Positions 7,845-16,234 of a stretch of 64,000 nucleotides of DNA are shown in pieces (the stretch's first letter is position 1; every line of letters begins with the position of its first letter). This DNA is from Lentzea nigeriaca. GTDB lineage: Bacteria > Actinomycetota > Actinomycetes > Mycobacteriales > Pseudonocardiaceae. The notes under the pieces are model-generated. The model was not told where the DNA came from and ran no database searches. It was given only the letters and a program-made list of their open reading frames with translations. The stretch spans positions 78,004-142,003 of the forward strand of contig NZ_JAFBCX010000019.1 in the NCBI RefSeq assembly GCF_016907955.1. Direction: 5' to 3'. Made by a program: the position numbers and the translations under genes.

Positions 7845-8804
7845 ATGTTCAACGGCGATGCGTTTCCAGCTCGCGTGGACAAAACGGACGTGCGGCATGT
7901 GGAAACGCTGACGAGCGCACTTCGGGCACTCGATTACGAATACGGTGGAGGCGCCTGCCGGGACGCCTGCGTCGCGTTGTTGAACTGGGCGAACCCGCTG
8001 CTCGACGCCGGCTCGTCCGGACGGGTGCTGCACCGGCTGCAGGTGGCCATCGCGGACCTGCACAACCTGGCCGGTTGGGCGTCGTTCGACATGGGCCTTT
8101 TGGAGTCGGCGCATCTGCACTTCGGCCGTGCGATGGGCCTCGCGCGTGCGTCGGGCAACAGCGCGTTGGAGGCCAACATCTACTACCGGATGGGTCGCGT
8201 GCATCTGCACTACGAACTGGCTGAGGACGCGTTGGCGTCGTTCCAGCGCGGTTTGCCCATCGCGCAGTCCAGCGGTTCGACGCTGGCCGTGTCGATCCTG
8301 CACGCCAACGAGGCGTGGGCGTTCGCGAAGATGGGCGCGGAGAGGCAGGCGTTGCGCCAGTTCGCGCGTGCGGAGGAGGAGTTCGACCGTGCGGCGAGCG
8401 AGGAAGCACCGCCGTGGGCGCGCTTCTTCGACCTGGCGGATCTGGTGTCGATCGGCGGGATGGTCCACACCGAACTCGCACGCACCTGCGACGTCAAGTA
8501 CGCGCGGTCCGCGATCCCGCTGCTGACCAGGGCGATCTCGTCCGGGGGAGAGGACGCGTCCCGCAGCCAGTCGTTCCGGCTCGCGGCGCTCGCCGTGAAC
8601 TACCTGGTGCAGAACGAGCCCGAGCATGCGCGGGAGGTCGGGGAACAGGCGATCGCGGTGTCCGGCCCGATCCGCTCGGCCCGCACGCGGGACCGGATGC
8701 GGCCGCTGAAGCAGGAGGCGGAGCGGTTGCGCGGCAACGAGGCCGCGGACGAGCTGTCGTCGCGCCTGGGAGCGTTCATGACGTCGTCACAGGGAGCAGC
8801 CTGA
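7845..8804 (+). CDS. Stand-alone TPR protein, paralogue of 501-1373
   Basis: Encodes 319 residues; the ATG follows GGAGG with normal spacing. It shares with the gene at 501-1373 the Y-x-Y-GGGACRDA signature (near residue 36), HNLAGWASFD, the YYRMGRVHLHYEL helix pair and the RDRMRPLKQ tail. It corresponds to the TPR half of actinobacterial XRE-type regulators but has no helix-turn-helix. A partner-binding or signal-sensing role is inferred. A 20-base palindrome in its promoter suggests tight control. It converges on the secreted-protein gene at 8919 across a strong bidirectional terminator. Confidence 0.75.
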   Translation: MFNGDAFPARVDKTDVRHVETLTSALRALDYEYGGGACRDACVALLNWANPLLDAGSSGRVLHRLQVAIADLHNLAGWASFDMGLLESAHLHFGRAMGLARASGNSALEANIYYRMGRVHLHYELAEDALASFQRGLPIAQSSGSTLAVSILHANEAWAFAKMGAERQALRQFARAEEEFDRAASEEAPPWARFFDLADLVSIGGMVHTELARTCDVKYARSAIPLLTRAISSGGEDASRSQSFRLAALAVNYLVQNEPEHAREVGEQAIAVSGPIRSARTRDRMRPLKQEAERLRGNEAADELSSRLGAFMTSSQGAA

Positions 8805-8868
8805 TCTGGAAGGCGCCACCGGGACCCGAGGAGAGGTTTGGGCTTCGAGTCCCGGCGGCACCATGAGG

Positions 8869-8907
8869 CCGGACGGCGCCCAGCTGGGGGGCCTTGGCGC
8901 CGTCCGG
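8869..8907. terminator. Bidirectional terminator
   Basis: CCGGACGGCGCC and GGCGCCGTCCGG, perfect 12-base arms with a 15-base loop, sit between the convergent genes ending at 8804 and 8919. Confidence 0.75.
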
Positions 8908-8918
8908 GGTCGGTGGGG

Positions 8919-9356
8919 TCAGCAGCGGATGTCGGTTTCCGCCCGGTAGGTCATCGCGCCGGAGTCCCACTCGGCGTAGGCGTTCGTGCAGGTGTCGAGG
9001 GTGTTGGTGCCGTGCGACCACAGCTCCTGCTGGCGGTAGTGGCCGTCCTTGCGGCCCTCGTGGCCGTACGGCTCACGCGACCACTCGTTGCCCCACTTCG
9101 CGATGATCACGAACACGGGCGTGTAGGTGGCCCCGGCGTTGTGGACCTCCGACCAGGTGTAGATGTAGGCCCAGTTCTTGCCGCAGCCCTTGAACTGCTT
9201 GACGGACGCCCACTTCTGCCTGTGGGCTCCGATGTAGGCGGTCTTGCCGATCTGCGTCACCGGACCGCAGCCGGGAGCGCTCTCCGCCTGCGCCTGACCG
9301 GACGTGGCCACTCCCAGGAGCAACGCCGCGGCGGCGATGAAGGTTGTGCGCTTCAT
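8919..9356 (-). CDS. Secreted protein, four cysteines
   Basis: Encodes 145 residues. An N-terminal signal peptide (MKRTTFIAAAALLLGVA, cleavage near AQA-ES) is followed by an aromatic-rich, beta-type mature domain of about 120 residues. Four cysteines (PGCGP, KGCGKN, DTCTNA and the last residue) could form two disulfides. There is no protease or hydrolase motif. The family is not recognised; similar small disulfide-bonded exported proteins are common in actinomycetes. It starts 72 bases from, and is divergent to, the SARP-type regulator gene. Confidence 0.75.
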   Translation of the reverse strand: MKRTTFIAAAALLLGVATSGQAQAESAPGCGPVTQIGKTAYIGAHRQKWASVKQFKGCGKNWAYIYTWSEVHNAGATYTPVFVIIAKWGNEWSREPYGHEGRKDGHYRQQELWSHGTNTLDTCTNAYAEWDSGAMTYRAETDIRC

Positions 9357-9428
9357 GGGCGAGAAGCATCACGTGACGCGCTGACATTTCGCTGACACCT
9401 GGGGTTACCGGCTGGTTAGGATCGGCTC

Positions 9429-12353
9429 ATGCAACGGCGGTGGGGGTTCAAGGTTCTGGGATCGTTGCAGGTCATCGACTCCGGCCGGGTCGCGGAGCTC
9501 CGCTCGGCCAAACAGCGTGTCCTGCTTGCCGCGTTGCTGATGAAGGCCAACGCGCCGGTTTCGTCGTACGAGCTGATGGAGCACCTCTGGGGTGAGGAGC
9601 CGTCCGGTTCGGCGCGCGCGACTCTGCAGACGTACGTCATGCGGCTGAGACAGTCGCTGGACGACCTCGCGGACCGCAAGCTGGTCCGCACGTGGCCTAC
9701 GGGCTACTCGATCCACGTCGACGACGACCAGCTCGACCTGCTCACGTTCCAGCGCCTGCGGGCCGAGGCCAAGCGCGCGCCCGACCTGGCGACCGAGGCA
9801 CGGCTGCTCGGCGAGGCCGCGGCGTTGTGGCGCGGGCCCGCGCTCGACCAGGTGTCGTCGCTGCGGATGGAACACACCGACGTGCAGCGCCTCAACGAGC
9901 AGCGCTGGGAGGTGCTGGAGCGCCGCAACGACGCCGAGCTGCAACTGGGGCGGCACGACCAGATCGTCGACGAGCTGCGCTCCCTGGTCGCCGAGCATCC
10001 GTTGCGTGAGCGGTTCTGGTACCAGCTGATGCTGGCCCTGCACCGCACCGGCCAGCAGGCGCAGGCGCTCGACGTGTTCCGGCGGGCGAGCGAGGTGCTC
10101 GCCGACGAGCTGGGCATCGACCCGAACGCCGAACTCCGCGCTCTGCACATGGAGGTGCTGGCCGGGTCCTCCGCGCCGGTGACCGTGCAGGCCGGTCCCT
10201 CGTGGCTGCCGCCCGCGGTGGGCGACTTCTCCGGCAGGGCCGACGAGGTCATGCGGCTCACGGCCGGTCTGCGGGCCGGTGGGACGTGGACGATCACCGG
10301 TCCCGGTGGCGTGGGCAAGACGTCCCTGGCCGTGCACTGCGCGCATCTCGTGCGGGACGCGTTCCCGGACGGCCAGCTGTACCTGAACCTGCGCGGCGGC
10401 GAGCAGAAGCCCGTCGAGCCCGCCGCGGCCCTGGACAGGTTGCTGCGCGGCCTCGGCGTCTCCGGTGGCGCGATACCGTCCACTGTGGACGACCGGGTGG
10501 ATCTCTACCGCGACCTGCTGTCGGACCGCCGGATCCTGGTCGTGCTGGACAACGCGATCAACGAGACCCAGGTCCGGCCGCTGCTGCCGGGAACCACCGC
10601 GGGCGCGGCGCTGGTGACGTCACGGGCGGCGCTGGCAGGTCTGGAAGCCGCCCACGTCGTGCCGCTGGACGTGCTGCCCTCACCCGACGCGCTGGCGTTG
10701 CTGCGGGCGGCGGTGGGTGAGGCCCGTTGCGCCGCGGAACCCGTTGCGGCACAGGAGATCGTGACCTACTGCGGCCAGTTGCCGCTGGCGCTGCGGGTGG
10801 CGGCGGCCCGCCTGGTGGCGCGGCCGCACTGGCAGCTCGCGAAGCTCGCCGGCAGGTTGTCCGACGAACGGCGCCGGTTCGACGAACTGTCGTTGGGGGA
10901 CCTGGACGTCCGCGCTTCGCTGGCCCTGTCCTACGACGGCCTCGACGAGTCGCACCGCAGGGCGTTCCGGCTGCTGTCGCTCGTCGACACGCCGGACTTC
11001 CCGGCCTGGGTGGCGTCACCGTTGCTGGGACTCGACCTCGACGACGCGGAGGACCACGTCGAAGCCCTGGTCGACGCCCGCCTGGTCGACTACGCGGGCC
11101 GTGACGCGCTGGGCCAGGTCCGGTACCGGCTGCACGACCTGCTGCGCGCCTTCGGCCGCGAGGCGGCGTCCGAGGATCCCGCCGCAGCCCTGAAGGCGTT
11201 GTTCGAACGGTGGCTGGACCTGGCGACCCGCGCCGACGTCGAGCTCCCGCACCAGGCGATCCGCCTGGAACCCCTTGCGCTGGAACGGTTCGACCTCGGC
11301 GACGCGGCCGACTGGTTCGACGCGGAATGGCAGAACATCCACGCCGTGATCACCCAGGCCGCGGCTCTGGGTCTGGGTTCGCTGGCGTCCGAGCTGGCGA
11401 TCCGGTCGACGGCGTTCTGCGACCTGCGCGCCAGGTTCGACGACTGGGAGCAGATCAACGACCTCGGTCTGTCGGTCGCGCCGGCCGACCGCCGACCGAT
11501 TCTGTTCCAGCAGCGCGGAATCCTGTGCGCGCGACTGAACCGGTACGCCGAGGCCTCAGCCAACTTCGCTGCCGCACAAGAAGGTTTCGCCGCGACCGGC
11601 GACGTGTGGGGCGAGGCCTACGCCAGGTACGGCATGGGGTGGATGCACGAGTGGGGCGGCCGGTCGTCGGAGGCCCGTTCGGCGCATCGTGAAGCCATGG
11701 CACGGTTCGTCGCGTCGGGCAACCCGCACGGTGAGATCGAAGTGCTGTGCTCGTTGGGGGCCATCGAACGGCGTGCCGGTGGGCTGGCCGCGGCGCAGGA
11801 GTACCTGGAGCGGGCTCGGCGCGTTGCCGGGCAGTTGGGGGACGAGCAGAGCGAGCTGATGGCGACCCTGGAGTTGGGGCGGCTGCACCAGTTCACCGGC
11901 GAGTTGCAGATGTCGGCGGCGTTTCTGCGGTCTTCGCTCGCTGCGGCGCAGAAACTCGGGGATCCGGATTTCGCGGCGAACATCAGGTTGTTCCTGGCCG
12001 ACACGTTGATCCGGTCTGGGCAGGTCGGGCTGGCTGAGGAGCAGTTGCGGCAGGCCTGGGAGTTCTTCGAGGCGCACGACGACCGCCAGGGGCGGATTTG
12101 GGTGTGGAGGTTGCGGTCTGGGCTGGCTGCCACGCCTGAGGAAGCGTTGCGGTTGGCGTCGCTTGCCATGGATCAGGCTCGGGAGATGGATTCTCCGCCC
12201 GAGTTCGGGCGGTCGTTGCGGGTGCTCGGGGATGCATTGGAGCGGGCTGGGCGGTCGGAGGAGGCTCGAGAGCACTGGCGGCTGGCTGGGGAGACGTTGA
12301 CCGCGGCCGGGTTTCAGGCGGAGGTTGACGAGCTTCGGCTGGCCACGTCCTAG
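9429..12353 (+). CDS. AfsR/SARP-type regulator with NB-ARC and TPR domains
   Basis: Encodes 974 residues in three blocks. Residues 1-95 are an OmpR-like winged helix (AKQRVLLAALLMKANAPVS, WPTGYSIHV), and 100-255 a bacterial transcriptional activation domain ending ELGIDPNAELRALH. This is the SARP module that binds direct repeats near promoters. Residues about 265-560 are an NB-ARC ATPase with Walker A GPGGVGKT at 291-298 and LPLALRVAAARL. The remainder is TPR-like. AfsR-type proteins integrate signals to switch on secondary metabolism. It is not adjacent to a biosynthetic cluster; the lanthipeptide genes are 37 kb away, so its target is unknown. Confidence 0.9.
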   Translation: MQRRWGFKVLGSLQVIDSGRVAELRSAKQRVLLAALLMKANAPVSSYELMEHLWGEEPSGSARATLQTYVMRLRQSLDDLADRKLVRTWPTGYSIHVDDDQLDLLTFQRLRAEAKRAPDLATEARLLGEAAALWRGPALDQVSSLRMEHTDVQRLNEQRWEVLERRNDAELQLGRHDQIVDELRSLVAEHPLRERFWYQLMLALHRTGQQAQALDVFRRASEVLADELGIDPNAELRALHMEVLAGSSAPVTVQAGPSWLPPAVGDFSGRADEVMRLTAGLRAGGTWTITGPGGVGKTSLAVHCAHLVRDAFPDGQLYLNLRGGEQKPVEPAAALDRLLRGLGVSGGAIPSTVDDRVDLYRDLLSDRRILVVLDNAINETQVRPLLPGTTAGAALVTSRAALAGLEAAHVVPLDVLPSPDALALLRAAVGEARCAAEPVAAQEIVTYCGQLPLALRVAAARLVARPHWQLAKLAGRLSDERRRFDELSLGDLDVRASLALSYDGLDESHRRAFRLLSLVDTPDFPAWVASPLLGLDLDDAEDHVEALVDARLVDYAGRDALGQVRYRLHDLLRAFGREAASEDPAAALKALFERWLDLATRADVELPHQAIRLEPLALERFDLGDAADWFDAEWQNIHAVITQAAALGLGSLASELAIRSTAFCDLRARFDDWEQINDLGLSVAPADRRPILFQQRGILCARLNRYAEASANFAAAQEGFAATGDVWGEAYARYGMGWMHEWGGRSSEARSAHREAMARFVASGNPHGEIEVLCSLGAIERRAGGLAAAQEYLERARRVAGQLGDEQSELMATLELGRLHQFTGELQMSAAFLRSSLAAAQKLGDPDFAANIRLFLADTLIRSGQVGLAEEQLRQAWEFFEAHDDRQGRIWVWRLRSGLAATPEEALRLASLAMDQAREMDSPPEFGRSLRVLGDALERAGRSEEAREHWRLAGETLTAAGFQAEVDELRLATS

Positions 12354-12490
12354 GGGGCGGTTCCTGCGTCCCGTCGCGGTTGGTAGTGCGGGTCGGCTTG
12401 GTTGGCCGGTTCCGGTTCCAGCGGAGGGGTCGCCAATGCGGTTCGGTCACCTTGCGTAGATGGTTGCGCAGGCATTGACGAGCGCTGGTT

Positions 12491-12728
12491 TTTTCATCGC
12501 CGCTTCGCGACGATTGCGATTGGTGCTTGACTTCGGGGCCCTTGCGAGGCGCAGGTCGGCCTTTAAAAGCCGGGCATTAAGAGCCCGGCCGATCCGAACA
12601 CGGTAGCACCTCGCACCCAAAGTCAAGCACCAATCGCCTGCGTGCGTGGTCGCGTTTGTGCGGTCGGGTTCCGGAAATTACCGCTTGGACAGCGCGGTAT
12701 CAGGTCTGTACGGCTCGCTTCGCATCGC
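12491..12728. repeat. Left arm of long inverted repeat
   Basis: Begins TTTTCATCGCCGC and ends in CTCGCTTCGCATCGC. It matches the reverse complement of 14473-14714; differences cluster in a hairpin loop and near the inner end. It contains the 120-base hairpin element at 12517-12636. Confidence 0.85.
12517..12636. repeat. 120-base hairpin element with perfect 17-base terminal repeats
   Basis: CGATTGGTGCTTGACTT at the left end is the exact reverse complement of the right end. Further complementary pieces (GCGAGG/CCTCGC) and an inner GCCGGGC-loop-GCCCGGC stem extend the fold, so the whole element can form a long single-stranded hairpin, like a MITE or a REP-type sequence. Confidence 0.7.
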
Positions 12729-13176
12729 GGTTTCGGGGTGAGCCTCGGCTTTGCCTTCGGCCGTGCGCAGGATTAGGGCTGTTCGGCTCCGCTGCGCCAT
12801 CGCTATTTCAGGGGTGCCTCGACTTTTCTCATTGGTCATGCGAGGTGGCGGGTCTTTGCGCCTCGCTTCGCATTGCCAAAGCGGGATCGGTTCTTGTCAG
12901 CTGCATTGCTGATACCGCTGCTTCGGCGGCGCCACTGCTACCACTTTGCCGATGCCACTGCGTTGCCGTCCCGTCCCGTGCCGATGCCGCGTCGCCTGCG
13001 TCGATGCCGTCGCTAGTGCCGGTGCTAGCGCCTCGCTGGTCGCTTTGTCGCTGTCGCGCGGGGTTGCCGGTGTGCCTGGCTCGATTGTGGGCATGGTTGT
13101 GCCACGGCCGTGGTGGTGCTGCACGGCCGTGGCGGTCGAGGCGGTGGTGGGGTCCGCTCGCGTCCCTCGGTCGGGG
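12729..13176. other. Non-coding stretch downstream of HNH gene
   Basis: About 450 bases without a credible gene; open frames here have poor third-position GC and no family motifs. It contains repeated CTCGCTTCGC-like words and, at 13102-13131, two copies of an ACGGCCGT-centred palindrome. It may be degenerated repeat sequence of the cassette. Confidence 0.5.
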
Positions 13177-14388
13177 TTAGGCGGCGGTGTGGAGCTGGTT
13201 GCGTCTGGGTCTGCGTTCGGGGTCGAGCCAGGCGGGCGGGTAGAAGACCGGCATGCCGTGTTCGATCGTGACTTCCCAGCCGCTGCGGTGGATCAGGGTG
13301 TGGTGGTGGCGGCACAGCAGCACCCCGTTGTCGAGGGAGGTGTCGCCGCCGTCGGCCCAGTGCTGGATGTGGTGGGCATCGCAGTGCTTCGGCGGACGCC
13401 CACAACCCGGGAACGCGCAACCTCGGTCGCGGGCGACCAGGGCGCGGCGGATGCCGGAGGTGAACAGCCGGGACCGACGGCCCACGTTGAGCGGCTGGGA
13501 CCGGCTGCCCAGCACGATCGGGAGGATCCCGGCGCTGCAGGCGAGCTGGCGGACCTGGTCGGCGGGGAGGTGCACGCCGTTGTCCAGCGTCGCCGCCCCG
13601 GCCTGCTCGACCAGGTCGTCGTAGTCCACGGTCACCGTCAGCGCGACCGCCTCGCCGCCGTGCTCGGGCAGCACGTCCGCCCGCAGCGTCAGATCGAGGA
13701 GTTCGGCCAGGGCGTCGCCCTGCCGCTCGTCCAGCGTGCGCGGGTCGGGGCCTTCGGCGGTGGTGGGGCGGGGTTTGGCCAGCGGGCCCAGCGCCGCGAT
13801 CAACGTCGCACCGGTCACCGGGTCCATCGTCCCGGCGTACTTCACCACCCCGTCCCTGGTCTGGCGCAACGCCAGCCGGTTACGGGAGCAGGCGGGTTCG
13901 GGCTGGGGGTCTTTCGGTTCGGGGTCGTTCTGGAACAACCCGTAGATCAGCTTCTTGCCCAGGGCGCGGACCAGGGTGGGCTCGAACTGGCGGGCGTAGT
14001 CGACCAGCTGCGTCTCACGGTCGGCGGGCAGGGTCTGCATCGCCTCGGCGACCACCGCGACGTGCTCGATCGACAGGGCGCCCTCGGCGGCGGCCGTGGC
14101 GGTGATCGGGAGCCGGGCGGTGATCTCGCTGCCGGTCGGGGTGATCTCACCGCTCAGCTTCGCGGCCTGCTCGACCCACCGTGTGGCGGTGTTCTTGTCC
14201 CAGCGGACCGCGTCCCGCAGCACGAGCGCAAGGTTTTTGTAGCCGAGTTCGGTGGCGGCGCCGCGGCGGTTCAACTCGGCGATTTTCTGCATGATCGCAT
14301 AATCGCGGGCCCGGGATTCCGTCACCTCGTCGACGATGCCGCGCAGCAGCTCGCCGGTGGAGAGGAGGGGAAGGCTGGAGTCGCTCAC
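13177..14388 (-). CDS. DUF222-HNH endonuclease (13E12 repeat family)
   Basis: Encodes 403 residues, full length for the family. The N-terminal 280 residues are the DUF222 helical domain. The C-terminus carries the HNH nuclease: zinc-knuckle CAFPGCG, then CDAHHIQHWADGG with the catalytic His pair, DNGVLLCRHHHTLIH with the second Cys and His residues. All expected metal ligands are present, so it should cut DNA. Family members accompany repeats or restriction/homing-type elements. Here the gene is enclosed by long inverted repeats, which argues for a selfish or mobile role. ATG at 14388. Confidence 0.9.
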   Translation of the reverse strand: MSDSSLPLLSTGELLRGIVDEVTESRARDYAIMQKIAELNRRGAATELGYKNLALVLRDAVRWDKNTATRWVEQAAKLSGEITPTGSEITARLPITATAAAEGALSIEHVAVVAEAMQTLPADRETQLVDYARQFEPTLVRALGKKLIYGLFQNDPEPKDPQPEPACSRNRLALRQTRDGVVKYAGTMDPVTGATLIAALGPLAKPRPTTAEGPDPRTLDERQGDALAELLDLTLRADVLPEHGGEAVALTVTVDYDDLVEQAGAATLDNGVHLPADQVRQLACSAGILPIVLGSRSQPLNVGRRSRLFTSGIRRALVARDRGCAFPGCGRPPKHCDAHHIQHWADGGDTSLDNGVLLCRHHHTLIHRSGWEVTIEHGMPVFYPPAWLDPERRPRRNQLHTAA

Positions 14389-14472
14389 GTGTTCTAATTT
14401 ACCGCAAGATCACGTGAATATCAGGGCCGAAAATGAACACCATCGAGTGAATCGCCGAACCCGCACCGGCGT

Positions 14473-14714
14473 GGCGAAGCGAAGCGAGCCGGAAAGGGCT
14501 GATACCGCGCCGTTCAAGCGGTAATTTCCGGAACCCGACCGCACAAACGCAACCACGTACGCACCGCGATTGGTGCTTGACTTTGGGTGCGAGGTGCTAC
14601 CGTGTTCGGATCGGCCGGGCGCTTTACATGCCCGGCTTTTAAAGGCCGACCAGCGCCTCGCAAGGGCCCCGAAGTCAAGCGCCAATCGCAATCGTCGCGA
14701 AGCGGCGATGAAAA
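14473..14714. repeat. Right arm of long inverted repeat
   Basis: Reverse-complement partner of 12491-12728. It lies upstream of the HNH gene start, so it may contain that gene's promoter. It includes the hairpin element at 14567-14688. Confidence 0.85.
14567..14688. repeat. 122-base hairpin element, second copy
   Basis: The same terminal 17-mers as the left copy with one mismatch (AAGTCAAGCGCCAATCG). The inner GCCGGGC/GCCCGGC stem is preserved while its loop differs from the left copy, suggesting selection for the fold. Confidence 0.7.
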
Positions 14715-14748
14715 GACCCGTCTCGTTCCCGTGCGCGGCTGTCCTGGC

Positions 14749-15549
14749 TCAGCCCTGGGTCTGGCTCAGTACCGTGTCCACGGTGACGCCGGAGGCCACG
14801 ATCATGCTCAGCAGCGGGTCCGGCACCTGGCGGTGGAACTGGACGACGTAGTTGTCGGCGGTGGAGAACATCGCCTTGGCCATGCCCTGCCAGGTCTTGG
14901 TGATGCGGGCCACCTCGGTGTCGGTGTGGTCGCGGAGCGAGAAGTTCCAGGCGCGGAAGTTCTCGGCGTAGATGCCGCCGACCTTCATGCCGTTGCACAC
15001 GTAGGCGAAGCGGACCTTGCCGAAGACGTTCTCCTGGATGATCTCGCCGATGGGCATGCCGTCGCCGCGTTCGACGATGACCTTGGACTTCCACATCGTT
15101 GCCGGGCGCACGAGGCGGAGGAGCGGGTGGCCGTGCACGTCGCGGATTTCCAGGCGGACGTCGAGCATCGAGTCGAGTTTGGTGAAGGCGCGCAAGGCTT
15201 TGGCGGCGCCGGACTGGCCCACCTGTTCGACGGTGCCGATGTGGCGGGCGTGCTGGTCGTAGATGACGTAGGAGTTCGACATCTCGATGAGCTTCGCCTT
15301 CTGGTTCACCACCAGGACAGGTTCGGTGAACAGGGTGCCGCCGCCGCCCGCGACCGGTTGCTGGATGCCCGCTCGCTGGACCTGTTGGGCCACGCGGTCC
15401 TGGCCCGTGCCGCCCATCTGCATCTCCATGTGGTGGGCGTCGGTTTGCTGCTGGCGCGGCTGGACGTGGGGCGTCCACTGGGTGCCGTCCCACCAACGAA
15501 CGTAGCGTTGGTCGGCGTTGTCGGGGTACCAGCCGGGAGCGAAGTTCAC
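14749..15549 (-). CDS. DUF2510 plus phospholipid scramblase/LURP-one-like protein
   Basis: Encodes 266 residues from a GTG giving MNFAPGWYPDN. Residues 1-25 are a DUF2510 motif (GWYPD, RYVRWWDGTQWT), a short module frequent in actinobacterial envelope proteins. After a Gln-rich linker, residues 80-266 match the scramblase/LURP-one beta-barrel fold in style: LFTEPVLVVNQK, SYVIYDQHARHIGTV, VFGKVRFAYVCN, LLSMIVASGVTVD. The C-terminal hydrophobic segment could insert into the membrane. No ribosome binding site is visible, so it may be leaderless. Its start lies 49 bases from the divergent TNT toxin gene. The biochemical role of bacterial members is uncertain. Confidence 0.7.
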   Translation of the reverse strand: MNFAPGWYPDNADQRYVRWWDGTQWTPHVQPRQQQTDAHHMEMQMGGTGQDRVAQQVQRAGIQQPVAGGGGTLFTEPVLVVNQKAKLIEMSNSYVIYDQHARHIGTVEQVGQSGAAKALRAFTKLDSMLDVRLEIRDVHGHPLLRLVRPATMWKSKVIVERGDGMPIGEIIQENVFGKVRFAYVCNGMKVGGIYAENFRAWNFSLRDHTDTEVARITKTWQGMAKAMFSTADNYVVQFHRQVPDPLLSMIVASGVTVDTVLSQTQG

Positions 15550-15598
15550 GCGGAAGAGGGTAGTGCGGAAGTCCGTGTCACGCGCCAGGATACGAAGC

Positions 15599-16234
15599 AT
15601 GTTCGCAGGCAAACGGATTTTGGCGGCGTTGTTTGCCGCGACTCTTGTCCTGTTCGGCGTCAATGCCGGAATCGGTGCGGCGCAAGCGGCCGTCGAGGCG
15701 TGCTCCGGCGCCTATCAAGGGGACAGCCGGCTCGGGCCCGAGACGTTGCCCGAGGCGTGGCAGCGGCCCGTCGGGCCGATCGTGGCCGGGTACAAGCGGT
15801 TCGGGCACGTCGGCAAGGACGCGTTCCTCGCCAAGTACTGGAACGGGACCGGGTGGAACTACCCGCCGCGGGACGGGTTCTGGCTGCGGCCCGACGGCGA
15901 GCCGATCAAGTACCAGCGGACCCTCGGGGTGGACACGAGGCTGGACCGGTTCGGCAGCGAGTACGGCGGGTTCCTGGCGTACAAGGGGACGCACTACTCG
16001 ACGCGCGCGATTCCGCCGCAGAGTCTCTACACGTTCGATCCCGCGTACCGGTGCAACTACCACGCCTACCGGGTCACCAAGGCGTTTGCCGTGTGGGAAG
16101 GGCCCATCGCGCCGTGGTTCGAGCAGCCCGGTGGTGGGCTGCAGCAGAAGCTGGACAGGGCGCTGGTGCCAGGCGACGGGGCACTGAATGTCGCCTGGCT
16201 GCTCTCCAACGGTTACCTCGTGCGGCTCAACTGA
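15599..16234 (+). CDS. Secreted TNT-domain (NAD glycohydrolase-like) protein
   Basis: Encodes 211 residues. A signal peptide (MFAGKRILAALFAATLVLFG to AQA at about 30) leads to a mature protein whose residues about 90-211 match the TNT domain named for the Mycobacterium tuberculosis necrotizing toxin: LDRFGSEYGGFLA at 115-127, RAIPPQSL, then EQPGGG at 175-180 and the final GYLVRL. In the mycobacterial toxin the Gln of the QPGGG region is needed for NAD cleavage, and it is kept here. Two cysteines (in ACSGA and RCNYH) may form a disulfide. It has no large channel domain, so export is by Sec. No immunity gene is recognised; the stop overlaps the convergent ferredoxin gene by 8 bases. Confidence 0.8.
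   Translation: MFAGKRILAALFAATLVLFGVNAGIGAAQAAVEACSGAYQGDSRLGPETLPEAWQRPVGPIVAGYKRFGHVGKDAFLAKYWNGTGWNYPPRDGFWLRPDGEPIKYQRTLGVDTRLDRFGSEYGGFLAYKGTHYSTRAIPPQSLYTFDPAYRCNYHAYRVTKAFAVWEGPIAPWFEQPGGGLQQKLDRALVPGDGALNVAWLLSNGYLVRLN

Larger units (their letters stand above)
12491..14714. mobile_element. HNH endonuclease cassette flanked by ~240 bp inverted repeats
   Basis: A single intact DUF222/HNH gene with about 450 bases of non-coding DNA on its 3' side is enclosed by inverted repeats at 12491-12728 and 14473-14714 that agree at roughly 92% of positions by eye. DUF222-HNH proteins are the '13E12 repeat family' of mycobacteria, known to occur as dispersed copies. No transposase is present and no clear target duplication was found outside the repeats, so movement, if any, would depend on the HNH nuclease (homing or gene conversion) or on trans-acting functions. 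Confidence 0.6.

Noticed and set aside
13102..13131. Repeated ACGGCCGT palindromes as an attachment site
   Set aside because: Short GC palindromes are frequent by chance here; no integrase gene or matching second site is nearby.
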